From contig NZ_CP097463.1 in the NCBI RefSeq assembly GCF_027247405.1, forward strand, positions 248,001 to 312,000: a stretch of 64,000 nucleotides of DNA. Direction: 5' to 3'. A model generated the notes under the pieces. The model was given only the letters and a program-made list of their open reading frames with translations. It was not told the DNA's origin and made no database searches. A program made the position numbers and the translations under genes. Position 1 is the first letter of the stretch, and every line of letters starts with the position of its first letter. The stretch is from Jatrophihabitans cynanchi. GTDB lineage: Bacteria; Actinomycetota; Actinomycetes; Mycobacteriales; Jatrophihabitantaceae. Of the stretch, positions 8,107 to 16,427 are shown piece after piece.

Positions 8107-9188
8107 TGCCCGAGCCTGGTACGAAAGTCACGTTCGGTCCTGTCGAGCGCCTCGCGCGCGACCTCGAGGCGGCGGCGGTTGCGCACGTAGCGGTTGTCCA
8201 CGAACCAGTGGACCGAGTCGCGAACCGCCTCGGCGGCCGGGCGCGAGGTGTAGCCGAGTTCGCTGCGCGCCCGCGCGTCGTCGAAGGCCATCCGGGTGCT
8301 GGACATCCGAGCGGCCTCCAGCGGAACGTGCGGTGGCCGGTGCAGCAGCCGGCCCTCGACGGTGTCCGAGAGCCAGCCGACACCGAGCGCGACCGCACGC
8401 GGTACCCGGCGGGTGGGTGCCGGCAGTCCGGTGCACGCTGCCAGTTCGGCCAGCAGGTCCTTGAGCGCGAGGTTCTGCCCGCCCAGGATGTAGCTGCGCC
8501 CGGACGCGCCGCGGTCGCGCGCGAGGATGTGCCCGCGCGCGACGTCCTCGACGTGCACCACATTGAGCGCGGTGTCCACGTACCCCGGCATCCGCCCGTC
8601 GAGGAAGTCCAGCACCAGCTGACCGGTCGGCGTCGGCGCGCGATCGCCCGGGCCGAGCGGAAACGTCGGCAGCACCAGCGAGACCGGCAGCCCTTCGGCC
8701 GCCGCCCGCAGCACCTCGTGCTCGGCGACGTACTTCGAGCGCTTGTACGCCCCGAACAGGTGCCGCACGTCCGGGTAGTCGAGTTCGGACGCCGGCCGGC
8801 CGCGGTCGCCGTCGACCCCGATCGTGCCGACCGTGCTGGTGTACACGACGCGTTCGACCGATGCCTCGCGCGCGGCGGTGAGAACCGTGCGGGTTCCGTC
8901 GACGTTGACCGCGTAGAACGAACGCGGATCGCGATCCCAGAACCGGTACAGCGCGGCGACGTGGAACACCGATCGGCAACCGGCGACGGCCCGGCGGGCA
9001 CTGACCGGGTCGCGTACGTCGCCCGGCACCTGCTCGACGTCCAGCTCGGCGAGGGCACTGTTGTCCGCGCCGGGGTGCACCAGCGCGACGACGTGCTCGC
9101 CGCCGGACATCAGGGCACGCACGAGCGCAGAGCCGATGAAGCCGCTGGCGCCGGTGACCAGGACCCGGTCGCCATGGCCCGGGGTCAT
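8103..9188 (-). CDS. hpnA: hopanoid-associated sugar epimerase (NAD-dependent epimerase/dehydratase)
   Basis: A 361-residue extended short-chain dehydrogenase. The NAD-binding GASGFIG motif is at residues 13-19, and the catalytic Tyr148-x3-Lys152 lies in GAYKRSK. The HpnA-specific run LDFLDGRMPGYVDTALN and the following VVHVEDVARGHILA distinguish it from generic dihydroflavonol-reductase-like proteins. HpnA is found in hopanoid loci and is thought to act on the side chain of bacteriohopanepolyols. The ATG overlaps the stop of the upstream aminotransferase by four bases, so the two are one translational unit. No squalene-hopene cyclase or other hopanoid gene lies in this window. Confidence 0.82.
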   Translation of the reverse strand: MTPGHGDRVLVTGASGFIGSALVRALMSGGEHVVALVHPGADNSALAELDVEQVPGDVRDPVSARRAVAGCRSVFHVAALYRFWDRDPRSFYAVNVDGTRTVLTAAREASVERVVYTSTVGTIGVDGDRGRPASELDYPDVRHLFGAYKRSKYVAEHEVLRAAAEGLPVSLVLPTFPLGPGDRAPTPTGQLVLDFLDGRMPGYVDTALNVVHVEDVARGHILARDRGASGRSYILGGQNLALKDLLAELAACTGLPAPTRRVPRAVALGVGWLSDTVEGRLLHRPPHVPLEAARMSSTRMAFDDARARSELGYTSRPAAEAVRDSVHWFVDNRYVRNRRRLEVAREALDRTERDFRTRLGQ

Positions 9189-10573
9189 GACCGGTTGCGG
9201 TGCAGCGACCCCTTGGCCACGGTCTTGCCGAACTCGAAGAACAGGCCCGAGCCCTTCTCCGCGCTCGTCAGCACGTCATCGAGTGCGTCGACGAAGTACT
9301 CGACCTCTTCCTCGCCGGCGATGAGGGGAGGCAGCAGCTTCACCACGTTCATGTTGTCGGCCGCGACCTGCGTGATGATCCGGTGCCGGTGGAACAGCGG
9401 GACGACGACCAGTTGTGAGAACAGCGCGTTGCGCATGGCCTCGACGGTCTTCCAGCGCAACCGTGCCGCGCGGCCACGCGGCTCGCCGAACACCAGGCCG
9501 ATCATCAGTCCCTTGCCGCGTACGGCGTGCAGGTACTCGTGCCGCTCGATCAGGGGCGCGAGCGACTTCATGAACAGCTCGCCGGTGCGCCGCGCGCGGT
9601 CGACGATGTCCTCCTCCTCGAACGCGTGCAGCGTGGCCAGCCCGGCCACCATCGCGAGTTGGTTCGTGCTGAACGTGGAGGAGTGCACGACGGCGCGGTC
9701 CATCGAGCTGTACACGCTGTCGGAGACCTTCGCCGAGCACAGCATCGCGCCGACCGGGATGTAGCCGCCGGACAGCGCCTTCGACACGGTGATGATGTCC
9801 GGCCGGATCCCCCAGTGCTCGTGGCAGAAGAACCGGCCGGTGCGGCCGAGGCCGGTCTGGACCTCGTCGACCACGAGCAGCGCGCCGTACTTGCGGCACA
9901 ACTCTTCGGCCGCCGGCCAGAACTCGTCCGCGGCTACGTTGACGCCCTTGCCCTGGATCGGTTCGAGCACCACTGCGGCCACGTTGCCGCGACGTAGTTG
10001 CGCGGCAAGGGCGTCCAGATCCCCGAACGGAACCATCTCGGTGCCTGGGAGCAGCGCGCCGAAACCGTTGCGGAACTCGGTGCCGCCGTTGAGCGACAGC
10101 GCTCCGGTCGTCAGGCCGTGGAACGCGTGGTCGGCGTACAGGATCCGCTCGCGCTTGGTGTGGCAGCGGGCGAACTTGATGGCGCTCTCGATCGCCTCCG
10201 CGCCGGAGTTGGTGAAGAACACTCGCTCTATGCCTGAGTGGGCGCGAGCGACGAGTTGCTCGGCCAGGACGCCGGGCAGCAGGGCGCAGTCCAGCTGCAC
10301 GAGGTTCGGCAGGTCTGCCTCCAGCGCCTGCTGCAGCGCGCCGACGATCGTGGGATGGCTGCGGCCCAGTGCGTACACCCCGAACCCGGACAGCAGGTCG
10401 AGGTAGCGGCTCCCGTCGGCGTCGTACAGGTAGCAGCCCTCGCCGCGGACGTAGAAGCGGTCGAAGCCGAGCGTGCCGAGCACCCGTGGCAGCTGCGGGC
10501 TGAGGTACTTCGAGTGCAGGCGGAAGTTCTCCCCCTGTCGCGAGTCGAGGATCTGCGACAGCTCGAATGCCAC
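9185..10573 (-). CDS. hpnO: class III aminotransferase, probably hopanoid-associated (HpnO-like)
   Basis: A 462-residue PLP-dependent enzyme of the acetylornithine/ornithine aminotransferase family. GTG at 10573 is preferred because GGAGG lies 7 nt upstream; the frame is open a little further. Key features are FTNSGAEAIESA for phosphate binding, DEVQTG with Asp236 for the PLP ring nitrogen, and the Schiff-base Lys265 in VSKALSGGYIPVGAM. Overlap with hpnA suggests the role known for HpnO, which converts a hopanoid side-chain aldehyde (formylhopane-derived) to aminobacteriohopanetriol. That assignment rests on the pairing and general similarity. A different amino-group donor/acceptor pair is possible. 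Confidence 0.7.
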   Translation of the reverse strand: MAFELSQILDSRQGENFRLHSKYLSPQLPRVLGTLGFDRFYVRGEGCYLYDADGSRYLDLLSGFGVYALGRSHPTIVGALQQALEADLPNLVQLDCALLPGVLAEQLVARAHSGIERVFFTNSGAEAIESAIKFARCHTKRERILYADHAFHGLTTGALSLNGGTEFRNGFGALLPGTEMVPFGDLDALAAQLRRGNVAAVVLEPIQGKGVNVAADEFWPAAEELCRKYGALLVVDEVQTGLGRTGRFFCHEHWGIRPDIITVSKALSGGYIPVGAMLCSAKVSDSVYSSMDRAVVHSSTFSTNQLAMVAGLATLHAFEEEDIVDRARRTGELFMKSLAPLIERHEYLHAVRGKGLMIGLVFGEPRGRAARLRWKTVEAMRNALFSQLVVVPLFHRHRIITQVAADNMNVVKLLPPLIAGEEEVEYFVDALDDVLTSAEKGSGLFFEFGKTVAKGSLHRNRS

Positions 10574-10687
10574 GGGTCGCCCTCCACCTGGTTCTGGACC
10601 TGCCGGACGCAAGCGCTCTCACGTTACCGGAGGCGGCCACGAATGCAGCGATGCGGCGCCCGGTCGGGTTTGGTACTACCGCGCGGT

Positions 10688-10702
10688 ATACACCGAGTGT
10701 AT
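10688..10702. promoter_or_regulatory. palindromic operator upstream of the PadR gene
   Basis: ATACAC-CGA-GTGTAT is a perfect 6-bp inverted repeat with a 3-bp centre, ending 9 bp before the padR-like ATG and lying in the divergent gap with the aminotransferase gene. Its position fits an autoregulatory site for the adjacent PadR dimer. The assignment is inferred from symmetry and position. Confidence 0.5.
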
Positions 10703-10711
10703 TCTCGCGGC

Positions 10712-11236
10712 ATGACGGTGCCCCTCACCCTGCTCGGACTGCTCGAGCGCGAGCCGAGCCACGGGTACGACCTCAAGCGCGACTACGACACCCTGTTCGG
10801 CCGCGGCAAGCCGCTGCCGTTCGGGCAGGTGTACTCGACGCTGGCCCGGCTGGCGCGCGACGGCAAGGTCACCGCCGCCGAGACCGAGCCGGGTGCCGGC
10901 CCGGATCGCAAGCGTTACGTGATCACCGAGCAGGGGGTCACCGAGGTCGCGGCCTGGCTGGCCGAGCCGGTCGCGCCCGAGCCGCACCTGCAGACCGTGC
11001 TGTTCGCCAAGGTCGTCCTCGCGCTGATGTCGGGGCGGTCGGCAGAGCACTACCTGGACCTGCAGCGAGCTGCGCACCTGCAGCGGATGCGCGAGCTCAC
11101 CGAGCTCAAGCGCCACGGCAACACGATCGATGCGCTCCTGGCCGATCACGGCCTGTTCCACCTGGAGGCCGACCTGCGCTGGATCGAACTGACCGGCGCC
11201 CGCCTGGACGCGCTGGCCGGCGAGGTGCGCTGGTGA
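10712..11236 (+). CDS. PadR family transcriptional regulator
   Basis: A 174-residue protein with the PadR winged helix at residues 1-80: LTLLGLLEREPSHGYDLKRDYD, then GQVYSTLARLARDGKV, then RKRYVITEQG. The C-terminal part is a helical dimerisation domain of the Vir_act_alpha_C kind (about 95-165). PadR proteins usually repress an adjacent transporter operon until a drug or aromatic ligand binds. Here the gene overlaps the ABC ATPase gene by four bases (GTGA), which in turn overlaps the permease gene, so regulator and exporter are one operon. A palindrome lies just upstream of the start. The ATG at 10712 begins the family-typical N terminus. Confidence 0.9.
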   Translation: MTVPLTLLGLLEREPSHGYDLKRDYDTLFGRGKPLPFGQVYSTLARLARDGKVTAAETEPGAGPDRKRYVITEQGVTEVAAWLAEPVAPEPHLQTVLFAKVVLALMSGRSAEHYLDLQRAAHLQRMRELTELKRHGNTIDALLADHGLFHLEADLRWIELTGARLDALAGEVRW

Positions 11237-11910
11237 CCGCGCTGCTCGAGGCGCAGGACGTCACCTTCTCCTTCGGGGCCACGCCCGCGCTGCGCGGAGC
11301 CACCGTGTCCGTCGCGGCCGGCGAGATCCTCGCCGTCATGGGCCCGAGCGGGTCCGGCAAGTCGACGCTGCTGCACTGCCTGGCCGGCATCCTGGTGCCC
11401 GACGGCGGAACGATCACGTTCGCGGGCGAGCGGCTCGACACCTTGCGCGAGGGCACCCGCACCGAGCTGCGCCGCAACCGGTTCGGGTTCGTGTTCCAGT
11501 TCGGCCAGCTGGTTCCCGAGCTCACCGCACAGGAGAACGTCGCGCTGCCGCTGCTGCTCGCCGGAACGGCGCGGACGACGGCGATGAGCGCTGCGCGGGA
11601 GTGGTTCGGCCGGCTCGGGCTGGACGGGCTGGAGCGGCGCCGCTCCGGCGAGCTCTCCGGTGGCCAGGCGCAGCGGGTCGCCCTGGCCCGCGGACTGGTG
11701 AGCCGGCCCCAGGTGCTGTTCGCCGACGAGCCGACCGGCGCGCTCGACTCGCTCACCGGCGAGCAGGTGATGGACCTGTTGACGGCCGCGGCGCGCGAGC
11801 AGGGCACCAGTGTCGTGCTGGTCACGCACGAACCCCGGGTCGCCGCGTACGCCGACCGCGAGGTCATCGTGCGCGACGGCAAGCTCACCTCGACCGTGTG
11901 TGTCCTCTGA
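11233..11910 (+). CDS. ABC transporter ATP-binding protein (MacB/LolD type)
   Basis: A 225-residue ATPase with Walker A GPSGSGKST (about residue 37), a Q-loop in FGFVFQFGQLVPELTA, signature LSGGQAQRVALARG, Walker B LFADEPTGALD and an H-loop in LVTHEPRVAAYA. The FQxxxLxPxLTAxENV and EPTGALD wording places it in the LolD/MacB/FtsE group that partners with FtsX-like permeases. GTG at 11233 overlaps the padR stop, and its own stop overlaps the permease ATG by one base (TGATG). The pair probably exports, or mechanically drives release of, a lipid, peptide or drug under PadR control. Confidence 0.93.
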   Translation: MTALLEAQDVTFSFGATPALRGATVSVAAGEILAVMGPSGSGKSTLLHCLAGILVPDGGTITFAGERLDTLREGTRTELRRNRFGFVFQFGQLVPELTAQENVALPLLLAGTARTTAMSAAREWFGRLGLDGLERRRSGELSGGQAQRVALARGLVSRPQVLFADEPTGALDSLTGEQVMDLLTAAAREQGTSVVLVTHEPRVAAYADREVIVRDGKLTSTVCVL

Positions 11911-14201
11911 TGTTCCGGCTCGCACTCCGGCTCACCGTCGCGGGCGGCCGCGAAGCCTGGACCAGGCTCGCGGCGATCGTCCTGGCCGTCACGGTCGGAG
12001 TCTGCCTGCTGCTCGCCACGCTCGCCGGGATCAACGGCGTCAACGCGCAGAACGCGCGCTACGCCTGGCTGGAGACCGGCTTCACGCCCGAGACCCACCG
12101 GCCGGTGGCGGACGCGGACGGCCTGTGGTGGCAGATCCTGGCCGACACCTTCGACGGCAAGGTGATCGGCCGCATCGACCTCGCCGCCACCGGAGCACAC
12201 TCCCCCGTCCCGCCCGGGATCGCCGAGCTGCCCGGGCCGGGCGAGTACTACGCCTCGCCGGCGATGAGCCGGCTGTTGCACGCCACGCCCGCCGCCGAGT
12301 TGGGCGACCGCTTCCCGGGTCACCAGGTCGGCATCATCGGCGACGTGGCACTGCCCGCACCTGACTCGCTGTTCATCGTCATCGGGCGAACCCCGGCGGA
12401 GCTGTCCAGGACCGGGCTGGCCGACGAGGTCACCGCGATCGCCACGACCGTCCCGAGTTCGTGCAGCGGAGACGAGTGTGCGATCGGCGTCGGCATCGAC
12501 GAGAACGGCATGATCCTGGTGCTCAGCGTGGTGGCGCTGGCGATCTTGTTCCCCGTGCTGATCCTCATCGCGACGGCAACCAGGCTGTCCGCTGCGCGTC
12601 GCGAGTTGCGGTTCGCGGCCATGCGCCTCGTCGGTGCCACGCCGCGCCAGGTCTCGGTAGTCGCAGCCGTGGAGGCGGCCGCGGGCGCGCTTGCCGGAAC
12701 CGTCCTCGGCTTCCCGCTGTTCTTGGCGCTGCGCGACCCGATCGCGGCCATCCCGTTCACCGGAGCACCGTTCTTCCCCTCGGACCTGTCGCTCAGCCTC
12801 GCCGACGTGCTGCTCGTCCTCATCGGGATTCCGCTCGCGGCAGCCCTGGTGGCTCGGGTCGCGCTGCGCCGGGTGCAGATCTCGCCGCTCGGGGTGACCC
12901 GGCGGGTGACCCCGAGACCGCCGCGCGCAATCCGGCTGGTGCCGTTGCTGGCCGGCATCGCCGAGCTCGGCTACTTCACCGCCGCCGGGCCGCCGAAGAC
13001 CACCCAGCACCAGACACTCGCCTACGCCACCGGCTTCGCGCTCATCCTGTCCGGGCTGATGATCGCCGGCCCGTGGCTCACCATGCTCGCCGCCCGGATC
13101 ATCGCGGCGCGGTCCCGCCGCCCGGCCTCGCTGCTCGCCGGGCGGCGACTGGCCGACAACCCGCGGGCCGGCTTTCGCGCCATCAGCGGGCTGGTGCTGG
13201 CACTGTTCGTGACCAGCGTGTCGGTCGGCGTGATCACCACCCTGATCGCCGCGGCCGGCCCGTCCGGGGGAAACAGCGCGGGCGCCACCTTGCAGCAGAA
13301 CTTCGGTCACGCTGCCCGCGACGGACAGTTCGTGAGCAGCGTGCCGTCGATCCCGGCCGGCACGCTCGCCCGCCTCGACGCGATCCACGGCGTCGCCGGG
13401 ACGAGCGTGATCCACAGCAACCCGACCTTCCAGCCCGATCCGTCCGTGCGCCGTTCGGGGGCGCCCCTGGGGCCGCCGCAAGCGCAGCTGCCGGGGGTTG
13501 CGCTGTGCAGCGACGTGGCACGCACACCGGCGATCGGGCGGTGCGCGCCGGGCGCGGACGTCGTCGCCATCGGCACCGGTTTCGGCAACGGTGCCGGGCG
13601 CAAGTCCACGGCGGACAAGGCGATCTGGCCCGCGGTCGACATCTCGCCGGCGATGCTGGAGCAGCTGCCCGTCAGCGCGCTCGTCGTGCAGACCGACGGG
13701 TCGAGGGCGGCGCTGGAGTCGGCACGCACGCTGCTGGAGAAGGAGTTCCCGAGCCGGTTCGTGCCGGACACGATCTCGGCGATGAGTGCCGGGTCGGGCC
13801 GGTTGCTGCAGGCGTACAAACAGCTGTCGAACGTGGTGGTCCTGGTCAGCCTGCCGATCGCCGGGTGCAGCCTCGCCGTCGCGGCGGCGGCCGGGCTGGC
13901 CGAGCGCAAGCGCCCGTTCAGCCTGTTGCGGCTCACCGGCGCCCCGATCGCGATGCTGCGCCGGGTGCTGGCCTTCGAGACCGTGGTGCCCCTGCTGCTG
14001 ACCGCTGTCGTCTCGATCGGCGTCGGCTTCCTCGCCGCGCATCTGTTCCTGCGCGCCCAACTCGACCAGACGCTGCAGCCTCCCGGGCTGCAGTACTACG
14101 TGATCGTCTGCGCGGGCCTGGTGGTGGCACTCGGCATCCTCGGCTCGACGCTGCCGTTGCTGCGGCGCGTCACCGGCCCCGACGCGGCTCGCAACGACTA
14201 G
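11910..14201 (+). CDS. FtsX-like permease of the PadR-controlled ABC transporter
   Basis: A 763-residue membrane protein. One transmembrane helix near the N terminus (about 20-42) is followed by an extracytoplasmic domain of roughly 150 residues and an FtsX core with three helices (about 200-320, including RRELRFAAMRLVGATPRQV). More helices span 340-460. A second large external domain (about 460-620) precedes a C-terminal FtsX core containing ERKRPFSLLRLTGAPIAML. The duplicated FtsX layout is typical of actinobacterial peptide or drug exporters that work with a LolD-type ATPase. Translation is coupled to the ATPase gene. Its stop shares the bases CTAG with the stop of the convergent gene at 14198. 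Confidence 0.88.
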   Translation: MFRLALRLTVAGGREAWTRLAAIVLAVTVGVCLLLATLAGINGVNAQNARYAWLETGFTPETHRPVADADGLWWQILADTFDGKVIGRIDLAATGAHSPVPPGIAELPGPGEYYASPAMSRLLHATPAAELGDRFPGHQVGIIGDVALPAPDSLFIVIGRTPAELSRTGLADEVTAIATTVPSSCSGDECAIGVGIDENGMILVLSVVALAILFPVLILIATATRLSAARRELRFAAMRLVGATPRQVSVVAAVEAAAGALAGTVLGFPLFLALRDPIAAIPFTGAPFFPSDLSLSLADVLLVLIGIPLAAALVARVALRRVQISPLGVTRRVTPRPPRAIRLVPLLAGIAELGYFTAAGPPKTTQHQTLAYATGFALILSGLMIAGPWLTMLAARIIAARSRRPASLLAGRRLADNPRAGFRAISGLVLALFVTSVSVGVITTLIAAAGPSGGNSAGATLQQNFGHAARDGQFVSSVPSIPAGTLARLDAIHGVAGTSVIHSNPTFQPDPSVRRSGAPLGPPQAQLPGVALCSDVARTPAIGRCAPGADVVAIGTGFGNGAGRKSTADKAIWPAVDISPAMLEQLPVSALVVQTDGSRAALESARTLLEKEFPSRFVPDTISAMSAGSGRLLQAYKQLSNVVVLVSLPIAGCSLAVAAAAGLAERKRPFSLLRLTGAPIAMLRRVLAFETVVPLLLTAVVSIGVGFLAAHLFLRAQLDQTLQPPGLQYYVIVCAGLVVALGILGSTLPLLRRVTGPDAARND

Positions 14202-15130
14202 GACGGTTCGCCGCGGCCTGCCACGAGCCGGCCGGCCGCCGCGATCCACACGGCCGCCTCCGCCGCGGTCGGCCGGAATGCGTCGCCATCGCGGCGCGCC
14301 TTGGCCGCCCGGGCATACCGCTTGACCAGGTCGGCCGGGTCAGCGGCAGCGAGCGCCGGCACATCGGTCAGCCCGGCGTCGTAGAGCACCGCAGCCTTGG
14401 TGCGATCCAGGCCGGGCACCGTGAGCAGCCCCGCCAGCAGGGTGTACCGGCCCAGCGTCGCGCGGTCGACGCCGAGCAGGCTGACCAGGCTGGCGCTCGT
14501 CCGCGCCCGGGTCGCGATCTGCCGGAACGAGCTGACCGTGCTCACGTGCGCGGCGCGCAGGCTGCGCACCTGCGCGGGGCTGAGCCCGTCGATGCTGTCC
14601 ACAGCAGGGTCCGCCGCGGGTGGCGCCGGGTCCGCTGCCGGCTTGGGCACCGGCACCACGGTCAGGCTCACCGTTGACAACGCGGCCGCGTTCACGTCCT
14701 CACCGGGCTGCACGAAGCGAAAGCCGATCGTGCCGAGTTCGGTGACGTCGACGTGCACCTTGCTCTCCAGGGCGAACTCGCGCACCGCGAAGTTGGTGAC
14801 GCCGTTCGCCATCTCGCCCAGCTGCTGCTGCAGGCTGTCCAGCGAGTGCTGCAGTCCGGCCGCCAGGTCGTCGCTGGAGCGGGCCGGGGACTGCAGCTCG
14901 GCCAGCTTCGCCGTCAGCGCCGCGTTCTCCGACTGCAGCTGCGCGACCTGCTGGCGCAGCACGTCGACGATCTTCTCCAGGTTCTCGCTCGAATGCGCGT
15001 CGGTTGGGTCGGCGCCGACCAGCGGGGTGAACAGGCCGGGCCGGCCGTCGACGGTGACGATGCGGTCGACGCCGACCCGGTCCAGGTCCAGTCGCGTGCC
15101 CGGCGGCAGCCGCACGACGGGCGGGTTCAC
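14198..15130 (-). CDS. coiled-coil protein with C-terminal DUF4332-like helix-hairpin-helix domain
   Basis: A 310-residue protein, last gene of the subtilase cassette. The GTG at 15130 overlaps the upstream stop (GTGA). Residues 1-40 are an extended Pro-rich strand region. About 45-110 form a coiled coil (EKIVDVLRQQVAQLQSENA), and about 120-160 form a beta segment with ALESKVHVDVTELGTIGFRF. A Pro/Ala linker leads to a last 110 residues that read like DUF4332: IDGLSPAQVRSLRAAHVSTV, then LLTVPGLDRTKAAVLYDAGL and DPADLVKRYARAAKARR. DUF4332 modules are tandem helix-hairpin-helix folds. Binding to nucleic acid or to a protein partner is possible but unproven. No signal peptide or membrane segment is seen. 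Confidence 0.65.
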   Translation of the reverse strand: MNPPVVRLPPGTRLDLDRVGVDRIVTVDGRPGLFTPLVGADPTDAHSSENLEKIVDVLRQQVAQLQSENAALTAKLAELQSPARSSDDLAAGLQHSLDSLQQQLGEMANGVTNFAVREFALESKVHVDVTELGTIGFRFVQPGEDVNAAALSTVSLTVVPVPKPAADPAPPAADPAVDSIDGLSPAQVRSLRAAHVSTVSSFRQIATRARTSASLVSLLGVDRATLGRYTLLAGLLTVPGLDRTKAAVLYDAGLTDVPALAAADPADLVKRYARAAKARRDGDAFRPTAAEAAVWIAAAGRLVAGRGEPS

Positions 15131-15552
15131 GTCGGCGATGTCGGTCCCCCTCCACTCGGCGTCGGCGGCGTCGGCGGCGACGCGAGAGGTTGCGGCGCGA
15201 GACGTTGCGGCGCGAGCGAGACCCGCACCCGCGTGCCGACCGCCGCCGAGTAGCCGTACAGGCCGACCGTGAGTGGGTTGAGCGTGCGGCAGAGCAGCCT
15301 GGTCTGTCCAGTGCTGCCGGTGCGGACCGCTTCGGAGGACAGCTCGAGGTCGACGCTCACCGAGTCGAACGCGTACCACAGCGGCGGGAGGGCCAGGCTG
15401 CCCGCCGGCGCCGCCAGATAGGCAGCCACCCGCTCCCGGGCGTGTTCGTCGAGCACGTCCTGGGCGTCGGCGACGGCGCGCACCGCCCCGGCCAGCAGCA
15501 CTCCCAGCTCCGCCTGCTGGGTGCCGGCCGGGACGGTCGGTGGGCTGCTCAC
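15127..15552 (-). CDS. uncharacterised small protein of the subtilase cassette
   Basis: A 141-residue protein not matched to any family I know. It starts 2 bp after the stop of the upstream gene and overlaps the next by four bases, which supports it being real. Its first half (AVRAVADAQDVLDEHARERV, then LPPLWYAFDSVSVDLELSSE) echoes the N-terminal region of the two larger upstream proteins, which share an AVA-x-Q-x2-LD helix followed by a P-x4-W/Y-x2-V-x-L strand. It therefore looks like a short version of the same module. The C terminus is a Pro/Ala/Ser-rich tail. No signal peptide is visible. Confidence 0.6.
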   Translation of the reverse strand: MSSPPTVPAGTQQAELGVLLAGAVRAVADAQDVLDEHARERVAAYLAAPAGSLALPPLWYAFDSVSVDLELSSEAVRTGSTGQTRLLCRTLNPLTVGLYGYSAAVGTRVRVSLAPQRLAPQPLASPPTPPTPSGGGPTSPT

Positions 15553-15553
15553 C

Positions 15554-16408
15554 TCAGAACGTGAGTGTGGTCGACTCGCCGACGATGCCCTTGCGCACGC
15601 CGACCACGAAGTCGGCCGGGGTGCGGTCCGGGGCGTCCCCGACGAACTGGCGGGTGAGCGTGATCGTCACCTGGCCGTTGGCGTCAGTGGTGCCGGTGCC
15701 GCCCTTGAACGCCCAGGCGACGCCCTGGGTGTCGATCGCCAGCTCCTTGCCCGCGATCGGGTCGCCCGCGGCGTTGCGGTAGGTGATCACCGCGTCCATC
15801 GTGCGTGACGTGGCCGGGTTGCCGACGTCGGCGATCGGCCCGGCGTCGATCTCGATCTGCGGCCCGACGATGGCCTGGCGCGGCTTCGGCACGCCGATGT
15901 CGTGCCGCGGCTCGAGCACCGCGTTCATCCGCAGCAGGCCGACCGAGTCCTCGACGCGGAAGTTCGTGTCGATGTGCGTCTGGCTGTCGTCGTACTGGAA
16001 GTTGTTGTAACCGCCGCCGAAGATGATCCCGAACCCCGCCTGCCCGGAGCTGTCGGTCGAGGTGTTCGAGTGCGTGTCGGTAGACGCGGTCGCCGCGAAC
16101 TGGCTCGCGGTGAACCGGCCCTGCAGCCGTACCTGCGTCCACTGGTAGATCACCGGGTCGATGAAGTCGATCAGCGGCAGCTGCTGGGTGAACGTCTTCT
16201 CGCCGGTGACGTTGCCGTTGTCGTCGTAGTCCAGCTCCTGGACGGCGATGACGTCGACCAGGGTCGTGGCCAGCGCGCTGGTCGCGTCGGCGCCCGTCTT
16301 GTTCAAGGCGGTCTGCGTGTTCGCGACGGCCTGTCCGGTCAGCTTGACCAGGTCGCCGAACGCCAGGCCGGCGGTGGCCAGCTGGCCACTCACATCGGTG
16401 TTCGCCAT
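15554..16408 (-). CDS. uncharacterised beta-rich protein of the subtilase cassette, paralogue 1
   Basis: A 284-residue protein starting with ANTDVSGQLATAGLAFGDLV after the Met. The opening DVSGQL helix block and the GQAVANTQTALNK helix recur in the next gene upstream, so the two are paralogues. The middle (about 65-190) is rich in short beta strands and polar residues, including a Gly/Tyr/Asn-rich piece (FGGGYNNFQYDD). The last 80 residues resemble a bacterial Ig-like (Big) domain: RNAAGDPIAGKELAIDT, then TTDANGQVTITLTR. There is no signal peptide or membrane segment, so the protein is expected in the cytoplasm unless exported by an unusual route. The function is unknown. Confidence 0.65.
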   Translation of the reverse strand: MANTDVSGQLATAGLAFGDLVKLTGQAVANTQTALNKTGADATSALATTLVDVIAVQELDYDDNGNVTGEKTFTQQLPLIDFIDPVIYQWTQVRLQGRFTASQFAATASTDTHSNTSTDSSGQAGFGIIFGGGYNNFQYDDSQTHIDTNFRVEDSVGLLRMNAVLEPRHDIGVPKPRQAIVGPQIEIDAGPIADVGNPATSRTMDAVITYRNAAGDPIAGKELAIDTQGVAWAFKGGTGTTDANGQVTITLTRQFVGDAPDRTPADFVVGVRKGIVGESTTLTF

Positions 16409-16427
16409 GTCGTGTCCTCCTCGCTCG

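Noticed and set aside
11106-14249. A 1047-codon open frame on the minus strand
   Set aside because: It lies opposite the clear PadR, ABC and FtsX genes. The translation is low-complexity and typical of the antisense of high-GC coding DNA.
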